Source of the DNA: Siphonodentalium dalli
Taxonomy: Eukaryota; Mollusca; Scaphopoda; Gadilida; Siphonodentaliidae
Length of the DNA: 64,000 bases
Assembly: GCA_032622095.1 (NCBI GenBank)
Contig: CP136061.1
Location: 130,274,754 to 130,338,753 of the forward strand
Reading direction: 5' to 3'
Position 1 is the first letter of the stretch; every line of letters starts with the position of its first letter. The position numbers and the translations under genes were made by a program. The notes beneath the pieces are model-generated. The model saw nothing but the letters and a program-made list of their open reading frames with translations, was not told where the DNA came from and ran no database searches. Below are positions 49,001 through 61,000 of the stretch, piece by piece.

Positions 49001-52000
49001 AGCAACACCTTTTTGAACCTTCATTTATCAAAGAGATTGCACAATTGCATATATTCATAACAATTAGAAAAAGAAAAAAAATCACCAACCCTGATCAGGA
49101 CTCAAATAAACATACCTGTATGCTTAATATTCAAAACAAAATTGCACCCCTACACAGCTTATTTGGATGCCTACGTTATTTCTGGGGTCAAAAATACATA
49201 TATGGGTGCCAGAATGGCAATCGCTATACCTAAAATACCATCATTTGAAATTATTCTAGATCTTTTTTAAACACGCACTACAGTGAAAGAAAACAGTTTT
49301 AACACATCTGTTCTATTGTCATAAACTTGCACATGAACGCAATAATGGAAAGTGTCAGAATGACCACCCAACCATAGGCATAGGGAGAAGTGGTATAATA
49401 TATTAATATTAATACTATCAGCATCAATGACTGTGACCTGTTAAATTCGTCTATTGTCATCCAACTCAGTGCGTAATATGTCAGAACTTCCTGGAAGTGG
49501 AAACAAAAACAAAGCACCCCCTTTTCAGTCTGTCTTGCGAAAATATACTCACCTGACAAACAGCGAAATATACTGCCATATTTGTTGTTTTTTTATTGTT
49601 TGTCGTTTAGGGAGTCAATTAATGAAAAATCTTCCCAATACAAAACCTATTGAAAATTAAAAACAATTATTTCTCAGAAACCAAATCAACTTACGAGCAC
49701 AATACTCCGACTACAACTGGAAGCAAGACAACTCTACTGTTATTATTTACTCCTTTCCCGATCTTTTGTAGGTTATATTTACAAATGTTATTTCTTTCGA
49801 TCACACGTTTTGTGTGAAGTACATAATTTACAAATGAAACACTACATGTAGCTGTTACATGAAAACGTACCACATGGTTGCAAATTAGTAATGACATTGT
49901 AATATATACCAGTGGAGGACTTCCCAGATAGCTATCTAGAATATAATTATAATAATGAATAATCACTGCATTTCACATATAATTCTTAGATTTAAGGATT
50001 ACAATAAACATAATATTAAAGGCCCATTTAATATTCCAGTCACCGATTATTTGTTTTATAGTGCCTTGATACATTGTATATGATTTTAATAACAATCTGC
50101 CATAAAATATAATTAACATACCGGTACTATAATTCATCACCATTTGAAATGTCTGTGTCTCAGAAAATGCCCATAGAGAAATAGAAAACAGCTGAAATCA
50201 TAGAAAGATTTCCCCTGTTATGGCTCCCAGAATGCAACAGAATTCAAACGAAAAATGTATTTTCAAAGGAAGGGGAATAACTCTATATCTTAAGATATAG
50301 AGTTATTCCCCTCCATTGAAAATAAAGAAACTTGAGCACAGAACACTAAGTCGGTATCTCAACAAAAACAACATGTTCGCAGTTTATTACACCAAATACC
50401 GGTACGTCAATAATACAATGTTTTGGAGCTTCCTCTTTCAAATGGTATATAATATGGCATATATTTTATATAAAATTATCTGGGGGTTCGAAAATTGAAT
50501 AAACAGTTAGTTTTAGATAATTTTTATCAAAAACTGATTTTTGTTTGATTTTAGGATCATTAATTTCATTGTCACATATGTCATTTAGGGATTTGGTGTT
50601 GAAAATCAAATGTTCAGAGGATAGCATTCAGTTTTCCCACCCCTGCTTTTGTTCCGCCCCCTACTATTATTTAATCTTTATATTTTCCACCCCCTACTTT
50701 TATTCTGCACCCTTCTTTTATTTGGATCCTGAGAGTAGGGAGCCTCACAAGGTCAATATAAATATTGCCTAACAATATTTACCTTGACCTTGTAAGCCAG
50801 TACATTTTCTTATATATGCAAGGCTCCCTATGGGAGATTCGCATATATAAGACAATGCACTGGCACATGATCTTTAGTGCTGCACCAGCGCATTCCTGTC
50901 ATAAACCTCAGGGTTAAAAACAAACCTGTAACGTGTTTCAACGCTGGACTAGTTGTTATCCTTGGAACTGATGATGCGCCTACGGCATCCTGCCCCGTGT
51001 CTGTATTCAAGTCCACAGCTATTATCTGCTGTCCTGTATCCAAACATCGTTTTTTGGAGTGGTACTTTAATCCATTGTGGCTGTCAATGCACAAGACACA
51101 CATTAATATATATTCAATCTTGAAATAGTGTGTCTATCAATTGTAGAAAAATAAGGTCCCTAGAGGGTGAATTTAGGTGGGCTAGCATCACTAAATTCAC
51201 CCTCTGGGGGACCTCATTCTGCTTAAGACTCATCTTCTGGGGAAGTATATATAGTCTCAAATTAACATTGTTTTAGTTACTTTTTCTCTTCTGTTCAGTT
51301 TCTATATACCTTAATTTGCAGAAGACAAAATGTATAATCGAGGAGACTAATGGTTGAACATCACCAACTTCAACTGGGGAACTTCAGTCTGATCCTAGGT
51401 CTCCCATAGCAGTTGAGTGAGGCCTAAGCAGTACAAAATTCCCAAATGGTGAATTTGGTGATGCTAGCCCACTGTGCGGGACAGCGTCATTAAATTCACC
51501 CTCTGGGGATCTTATTCTGCAGTCAGACAAGTTTCAAGGCTTCTGTATATTTTGAACATGATTCAAATCATCATCCAAAAATGTATTCATAATCTAGCTC
51601 TTGACTTTGTGAAATAATATTATGAACAATTCTACCAGACCACATCATGCCATCAATTAACTGTTGTGAACAGTTTGCATAAAAATATTTATGCCAGAGA
51701 AATTCAAAAATGCGTTATTTATGCCAGTATACACATGTACATGAGTACTATACAGTGATTCTCATTACCGGTAGTGGAATGAGTGATGTTCGTTTATCTG
51801 CAACTAAATGTTTACAAATGTGAGGAGTTCAGACCTTGCGTTTTCTTAAATTGTAAGATCGGTGTGGTTGGAATTGTCAGCAATATTAGTTGAATTCTAC
51901 AATTATTCAGTGTGCACAGTGCACCGGTACTCGCTTACCAGTTGATTCACTGAAATCAGTGAATTAAGTGCAAAATATATCTTTAAAGGCATGGATGTCC

Positions 52001-55000
52001 TTCGTTATAGGTTATAATTTAGAAATTATAGTTACAAATTTATGAAAATTTCCTCAAGAATATACTAATAGTATAGTATAATGACAGTATGAATGCAATA
52101 TTATCCACAAAACAAACTTTGTTTGAGCCGAGAATTTGTTTATATACTGCACGTAAAACAAAACACTCAAAACCGTGGCGATTTTTAGGAGAGTGATTCA
52201 GTGACCCATTCAACCCCAAAATTTTGAGTGGCAAGGATTAGCGAGCGCTATACTGGTATGTTGTAAACAACTTGGTGGCAGTTTTAACCAAAGTTCAACA
52301 GTGGGGTCTCCCTGGTGTTCAATGTTTTGCTGATCGCATACTCTTTACGTACTGTACTGTAATATGATATGCCTTTTGTTTACATAACACAGCATACGAA
52401 CTTGACAATAACATGCTATTTACACGGTATTTATAATTGGTATAAGAACAAAGTCAGTCTATATTTTAATACTCTTTCTGTTTATGGCGGTTTTAACGGA
52501 AGTGAATATTTTAATGACAATACCCACTGCGAAGGCCATCCATGCCTTTAAAGACATATTATGGACTTACTTCAGTGAATAAAACCTACAAGTTAATATT
52601 CAAACTGTATCTCCATTGGAAGAATGTAGCAAACAACTGCCTATTTAGATAACAATTTAATTAACCTACAAGTTAAAGCGGTACTGTACACTAAATCCGA
52701 CTCGAGTCATAAATCATTTTCATTATAATTACCATGTTTGTATCATTCATAGAGAACATGAGTGTAATAATCTATGGCTCAAATTCATTCATTTGCTGCA
52801 TATATTCTGTTGAGTATAAAATGTATTATTCAACTATCTACCTGGTTATCAATTTAATTAACCAACAAGTTAATATTCAAACAGTATCTCCGCTGGAAGG
52901 ATTTAGTAATCAACGGTCTACATGTACCTGGATATCAATTTAATTAACCAACAAGTCAATATTCAAACAGTATCTCCGCACGAAGAATTTAGTAACCAAA
53001 TGCCTACATGGCCCTACATGTACCTGGATATCAATTTAATTAACTGGAAGAATGTATAAAACATCTGTCTATCTGGATATCAATTTAATTAACGGACAAT
53101 TTACAGTAATATTCAAACAGTATTTCCACTGGAAGAATGTAGTATTCAACTACCTACCTGGTTATCAATTTAATTAACTGACAAGTCTCCACTGGAAGAA
53201 TGTAGATAATAAACTGCCTACCTGTACCTGTATATCAATTTAATTAACCAACAAGTTAATATTCAAACAGTATCTCTGTTGGAAGAATGCAGTAAACATC
53301 TGCCTATCTGGATATCAATTTAATTAATCGACAAAAGTTAATATTCCAACAGTATCTCGACTGGAAGAATATAGTATTCAACTACCTATCTGGATATCAA
53401 ATTTATGAAAATAATGATTAATATTCAGTTCTGAACACCTCAGCAGAATATTTTCACATAACTTTAACTACTAGTAAATGAACATCCCTACAGAATAAAT
53501 CCCAAGAATGTTTCTAATGTTGTCATCAGCACTTTATAGGACCTAAAACATCCCTATAAATAAAGAATGGACCAATCCACTTGATTCCACTACATACTTT
53601 TAGAAATGATTAAACATATAATAAACAACCCAATGAAGAATGGACCAATCCACTTGATTCCACTACATACTTTTAGAAATGATCAAACAATCCATTCCTG
53701 TAATCAAAGGGTTAAATCCATATTCTTTGAAAGTATAGATTGACAATGATGTATATGGCTATATGCCATCTAAATAAAGAGATCCCTTGCCCAATGCTCA
53801 GTTACCACATTCTGTAGCGGATGCAGATTTCAGATTCACTGCTCCTGTTCACAGGGACTTTGTAGAAAATATATTTATAAAATATACATAAACAATACGA
53901 CAAGGGGAAACACCTGTCGGCACCCAAAAACCACCGTAGCGTTGAATTCGGACTCACAACACCGATTTTGGTCGTGTAAACGGCAATTTCGCGTATATTT
54001 CGACTAACAAATGTGATAGAAGCTCTCCTTACCTTGTTAGATCATCAGAATATCCGTTTAAACGTGTTTTACAACTTTGAGGTGGGATAAAATCACCTTG
54101 TTTGACCATCAACATGCAGGGGAAATAACTCTATCTATCATACCACAATTGGTCTCTCAGAATAGGTCCCTCTATAAGGCGGTGTATAAAAGAACGGGTA
54201 ACATTTCAACCTCGCAGATCAAGACTATCTTATATCATGTTCAACATAACAATTTTAACATTTACAAGTATGCTACGTAATTTAACGAGACCAATATTTA
54301 AGTAGATTGCACATTGTGAATGGAGTGTTCCTCACACAAAGGAAGGACCTCACAAAAGAACAGAATATAACTGTGTAACGTTTGGATGTTTATATATATT
54401 TTTCTGTTGTATGTTATTTTATTATCATAATACAACATTTTAAGTTGTAATTAAAGTGTATACTAGTTTATATTATATTTTGATTTGAACGTTTTGTTAT
54501 ACTATAAAATATTCTTACCTGTGATTTTCTTCCCAAAAACATATAATTATAAAACATGACACATGTAGGCCTATGCATAGGCTCACATGAGACTAGAAAG
54601 GAGGAAGATGATTTGACAACAAGCATCAGATGCTTATTTTGAGCCATCTCCTCAGAAAAGAACAGATTACATATAGTGGTCAGTGAGAAGTGGAAGAGTA
54701 GATTAAGTAAAGGGGATAAAGAGCATGATGAGAAGATTAATGAACTGATGGATTACAGTTGGGTAGAAGAGAGAAAAAACAATCAGCACATATATTTGCA
54801 ATGATCAATTATCTTATGCATGATATGGTGTTATATATGAAAAATTAAAACTATGTGTAGAGTGGATTTACCACAATGACAATAACTTTGTATGGCTTTT
54901 TGTGCAAAAAAAGTTACTGAAATTGTTACCACATTGTTAGCTACTAGTACATGTATATCATTTTCGATTTGTGTCTCTGAAGATGATCAAATTCAAGCAG

Positions 55001-58000
55001 GTACTTATGAGTCAGAAATACAATTGGCAAACAACGAAATCGATTGCTAGTTAGTATAAATGCGTGAGTTGCATCAAACATATAGAGAGTAATCAATTGG
55101 TTCCGAGAATTACTTTAAATAATTCACGAGAGGCGAGAGACGTTGGCAAGAAACGAGTGCGCGTTAGCGCACGAGTTTCTTACCCAAACGTCTCATGCCT
55201 CGAGCGAATTATTTAACGTAATTCTCGGAACTAATTGATTACTCTATTTATTACACTTCTACGTCAATTTGGTTCACCAAATATTATTAAAACTCGCAGA
55301 ATTAATGCATGAAAGTCCCGATGTGGCGAAAGATAAACAATCGAAACCTCAGTCTAAATCAGTAAGCGACATCAACAATGACAATATTGGAGACTAATAT
55401 ACAGTATTCGGTCATATAAGTTATTGCCTGCTGGTATCCCACCAGAGTGCAGCACCAAGAATGTAACTGCATGTCGTTTTAGTCGCCTCTGCCAGGCTCT
55501 GCGCCATGTTTTTAAAGTGATGTGAACACTCCAGTAGGGTGATCAATTAAAACTGTAGATTAATCTTGTTCAAAGTAGGTATTTTTTACAAATATTATAT
55601 CCAAATTGACAATAAACACCATCATTCTTATATATTAATTGAATGCAGTGACTCTCGATGGCGAAATCACTTTCGTCAGTTTATCGCCGCGTTGTCCAGA
55701 CGATGTTTTCTATGGAGTGGTACAGTCCATTTGCTTCAGATTTATGGTGATCTTCGTAGAATGCTAAATGCCTACAGTTGGTATAGCTCCTGGATACTAT
55801 CTGTTCAGTTTCACATACCCGAACAAGTACATATGTAATATTTTAGTAATGCAACGTGACACAGTAAACTACACAGTTCTGTTCTGAGGTCCTTCATTTG
55901 TGTTAGGAGCACTCCATTCATAATCTGTAAACTACTAAATTATTGGTCTCATTAAATTACATATTTTATTATCTATTATTATATTATATATTATTGCATA
56001 CTTGTAAATGTTAAAATTGTTGTTGAACATGATATAAGTTAGTCTTGATCTGCGAGGTTGAAATGTTACCCTTTCTTTTATACACCGCCTTATAGAGGGA
56101 CCTGTTCTGAGAGACCAATTGTGGTATGATAGATAGAGTTATTTCCCCTGCATGTTGATGGTCAAGCAAGGTGATTTTATCCCACCTCAAAGTTGTAAAA
56201 CACGTTTAAACGGATATTCTGATGATCTAACAAGGTAAGGAGAGCTTCTATCACATTTGTTAGTCGCAATATACGCGAAATTGCCGTTTACACGACCAAA
56301 ATCGGTGTTGTGAGTCCGAATTCAACGCTACGGTGGTTTTTGGGTGCCGACAGGTGTCTCCCCTTGTCGTATTGTTTATGTATATTTTATAAATATATTT
56401 TCTACAAAGTCCCTGTGCTCCTGTTATGTTCAAACAAGTTGATGTCCACAGTGAATGCTCCATTCCAATAGACATTACAAGAGGGACAACTCTATCTGCT
56501 ATGTTTCTCATTATACTACAGGTAGTTTCTTTCACATCCAGATCCAGCATAGTGGTAGGATTGATTTTCTAATTCTGTGATTCTATCTTGTCCATAATGC
56601 AGTTGTAATACAGGATCAACAAGAAATGCAGCTTAAAGCTGTGCATGGAATTTTGACACTTTTATAAAAATCATTGACTAATGTACACTATCTTTCAGTT
56701 TTCAATATATCTGCTGCTGAAACGAATTGAACAGTAATGCTCTAAGTAATCGACTTCTTAACCACAGCAGAATTATGAGTAACTTTTCAGGATTTAGTCG
56801 GAAATATGGCTTGTTGCCATTCATCGGAAAGCTCTCAGCGGTGAATTTAGTGATGTTATTCAGTGAGAGTTTTCCGATGAATGGCAACAAGCCATATTTC
56901 CGACTAAATCCTGAAAAGTTACTCATAATTCTGCTGTGGTTAAGATTTCAATTACTTAGAGCATTACTGCAGTTCAAAGCATTTCTAAATTGCGTCACAT
57001 ACATTAGATATTGAGATAAAGTGAATCTTCCCTTGACCAATACTTGAAGGTGATTCTTGTATCTTCAACTTTATGAACTCAAATATGAAAAAAAGATGAC
57101 TCATTGACATTCTATTTTTGTGGACCACATACTTTCATATGCCGGACACTTAAAACTTTTGTTGCATTTAAACTATTAATCTAGGTGTTTTCCTGCATAG
57201 CATAGGACTATTATTAAATTGATGTACATGTAGCATTTTGGCTGGTTTTTTTAAGTCTCACTCTATTGAAAGTCTCTCAGAAAACTCATAGAGCAAAGTG
57301 ACGGGAAATTTTTTATAATTGCAAATATCTATACTAACGCGAAAAAAGACCAATATTGAATTTCGATCTAGATGGTCTGTAAATAGCATTTGGTTTATTT
57401 GACCAATATTAGCAAAAGATCAACAGAAACCACCAATGCCGCAGCATCTTATTTTACTAAAATTATGATCAGTCGCTTGATTATGTATACACTTGTTCTC
57501 AATGAATTTAGTGACACTACCCCGCAAAGTGGGCTGCGATCACTAAATTCACCCTCACGGAACCTCATTCTTCTTAGACATCATCTTCTCTGTAAAGTAT
57601 GTTTATTATTAAATTAACATTTTTTTTAGTTTCTTTAGAAGCTTTTTAGAAAGGTCCCCAGAGGATGAATTTGGTGATGCTAGCCCCCTGTGTGGGGTAG
57701 CGTCACCAAATTCACCCTGTGGGGACCTCATTCAGCAAATTTCCAGCACCATATTTTGAGGCTTGAACCCATCCAGAAATCATTACAACACGACAAAAAT
57801 CTCCTTCCTGCCACACTTCCAAGCAAAATATTTGTTTAATACTAACCTTTTGAACTTCTTTTTACATTTTGAACAGGTGAAGTCACTTTCGAAATTTCCC
57901 TTATGTTTTTGTATATGGTACGCTAGTCCTGGATTGCTTGTGTACACTTTTGTACATCCTGGGACAGGACATGGCAGCTTCCTCATTGGACTGGGATCTG

Positions 58001-61000
58001 CATGTCTCTGTTTGCTGTACTCAAGCATTCTCTCTGTCATATTATGCTGTCTCTTCATTGGAAGAGGCGGCTCCTAAAATTAAAGAGAGATTAAACTGAT
58101 GTGAAACACTCTCGTAGAGTGATCATATATAGAAATGGAGAATAATCTTGCACAAAGTAGTTACTTTTACAAATACTATATCCAAATTGACATATTAATT
58201 AAACGCATCATTTTGTTATGCATGCAATGATTCTCAGTGGCACAATCGTTTGCATTAGTTTATCGCCAATAGTGGCATTGTGAGTCGAGAAGTAAATATT
58301 TACAATTGAGCACAGTTCAGACGATGTTTTCTATGGAGTGGTATGGTCAATTTGTTGGCGACGTTATTAGAATGCTACATTCCTACAGTTTACATAGCAC
58401 CTGGATGCTAATATATTAGTTTCACGCACATGAACAAGTCCATAATATGTCTTTAAATAATGGTTCAATTTTTTTTTTAAAGATGTATTCAGGGTTTCAT
58501 GCCATGTTTTTATGAAGCCTGTTATAGTTTTTATTTAGATTCTAATGTATGAAATAACATCTATGGAGTGAGAAGTGTCTTAAGGGTTTATGTGCCTAAG
58601 CTATGTCAGGAGGTGGAAATTTTAGACAGACCTACAGTAAAGCCCTAAATAATCGACTCCTTAACCACAGCAGAATTATGGGTAATTTTTCAGGATTTAG
58701 TCGGAAATATGGCTTGTTGCCATTCATCAGAAAGCTCTCATTTGAGCACAGTTCAGACGATGTTTTCTATGGAGTGGTATGATCAATTTTTTGGAATTTT
58801 TCGGCGAAGTTATTAGAATGCTACATTCCTACAGTTTACATAGCACCTGGATGCTAATATATTAGTTTCACGCACATGAACAAGTCCATAATATGTCTTT
58901 AAATAATGGTTCAATTTTTTTTTAAAGATGTATTCAGGGTTTCATGCCATGTTTTTATGAAGCCTGTTATAGTTTTTATTTAGATTCTAATGTATGAAAT
59001 ATCATCTATGGAGTGAGAAGTGCTTTAAGGGTTTATGTGCCTGAGCTATGTCAGGAGGTGGAAATTTTAGACAGACCTACAGTAATGCCCTAAATAATCG
59101 ACTCCTTAACCACAGCAGAATTATGGATAATTTTTCAGGATTTAGTCGGAAATATGACTTGTTGCCATTCATCGGAAAGCTCTCATTGAGAGCTTTCCGA
59201 TGAATGGCAACAAGCCATATTTCCGACTAAATCCTTAAAAATTACCCATAATTCTGCTGTGGTTAAGGAGTCGATTATTTAGGGCATTACTGTACACAGA
59301 GAACTACTTAATTGTTAAGCTAAGTATACCACCTGAAGGTATCTATGCTATCTGAAGACCACATCAGACATATTATTAACAATAAAAAAAATTCAAAAAT
59401 GACTTTAATCATATTTTTAGAAGGGAAATTTTGGGAAGAGAGTTCTCAACAAGTATAAAAAAATATTGGAAAATAATAACTGCCATAAGAAGTACATGAT
59501 CTGAACTAGTAAAAGGCTCAAATGACAAATGTAATAGAGTGCAACACTGCTTCAATACTGTTAAAAGAATATGAGTTTGTGTTGGAAAATTATACGCATC
59601 CATTTTGCAAGAACTAATATAAACGTTTGGGCAGAGATGAGTTTTAGGTCATATGTCCATAGCCAAATCCTCAGCTGACCGGCTATCTCTAATACTGAGG
59701 CCTATTTACAGTTGATTGCTACCTGCTTTCAAGAGTGAATAAACTGCATACCAACATTTGTATTATTATATATATACTAGCAGGTGGACCTGACTTCGTC
59801 CGGGCTGTATCCCCTCTGCTTTTCGGCGAATTGACCTTGAATTGTCCATTTTGAAGGTCAATGTCAGGTGGGGTAACGATTTGACCCGTCCAAAACACCA
59901 ACCGGACAAAAGTACCCGTCGAAATGCATCCGGTTTTACCCGATAAGTCCCGATTTGACCTTGAATTGATCATTTTGAAGGTCAAGGTCCGGTCACGATT
60001 TGACCTGTCCAGAACACTCAGTGGACAAAAGTAACCCCACGTATCAAATTTCGTCGAAATCCCATCAAAATTCGCGATTTGACCTTGAATTGACCCGATA
60101 TCAAGGTCACTTCGCACAGGCAAACGAATAGGCTTACGACACTCCCCATACGAAAGTATCCCTAGACACTAATTTTCATCGAAATCCCGTGATACTCGGG
60201 CGTTTGACCTTGAAATGACCCGATTTCAAGGTCAAGGTCACGTCGCACAGGCAAAGTAACAGGCCCATGCCACTCCACGGCCAAAAGTACCCCCACATAC
60301 CAAGTTTCATCGAAATCGGCTCGGCCGTTTTCGAGTCTATCGCGAACAGACAGACAGACACACACACACACAGATCTCCCAAAATATATAATAGACTAGC
60401 CGATGAGCCCGACGTTGTCCGGGCTATTCAAAAACCAAATTTCAAGTCGATAGCTCCACCCGTTTCCGAGATCTGGTCTGCGCATGCGCGAAGCTGGCGT
60501 CGCACGGGCTCGGCGACCCGATAAAATTCATATCCGGGGCAAGATACATTCACACAGCAAATTTCAAGTCGATAGCTCCACCGATTTCCGAGATCTGGTC
60601 TGCGCATGCGCGAAGATGGCGTCGCACGGGCTCGGCGACCCGATAAAATTTGTATCCGGGGCAAGATACATTCACATAGCAAATTTCAAGTTGATAGCTC
60701 CACCCATTTCCGAGATCTCGTCTGCACATGCGCAAAGCGGGCGCCGCACGGGCTCGGCGATCCGATAAAATTTGTATCCGGGGCAAGATACATTCACATA
60801 GCAAATTTCAAGTCGATAGCTCCACCCGTTTCCGATATCTCGTCTGCGCATGCGCTGCACGGGCGTCGCACGGGCTCGCCAATACGACAACGACGACCGC
60901 CTGGTCAAACTACACACACGTACCAAGTTTCGTCCCGATCGGTCGAGAATCGTAGATTTGTATAAATGACATACAGACATACAAACATACAGACAAACAG

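Larger units (their letters stand above)
53850..56417. mobile_element. 2.57 kb DNA element with ~450 bp TIRs; right arm only
   Basis: Terminal inverted repeats of about 430-470 bp (53850 to about 54290 and about 55940 to 56417) begin CACAGGGACTTTGTAG and differ at only a handful of positions. The target duplication CTCCTGTT (53842-53849 and 56418-56425) is a perfect 8 bp. The left arm has the empty site near 12405. The interior holds a hairpin MITE (55087-55245) and a TTAA-family copy (55512-55850) but no transposase ORF, so it is non-autonomous. Eight-bp duplications occur in hAT, P and Merlin elements; I cannot assign one. Confidence 0.9.

Noticed and set aside
56260-56550. 96-residue ORF MLDLDVKETTCS on the - strand
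   Set aside because: It crosses the boundary of the right-only transposon into its TIR, and the left copy is interrupted; no recognised domain.
60395-60440. Hammerhead ribozyme-like CCGATGAG plus stem II-like hairpin at the end of the minisatellite element
   Set aside because: The core differs from CUGAUGA, the GAAA following stem II is absent, and sister copies vary at core positions.
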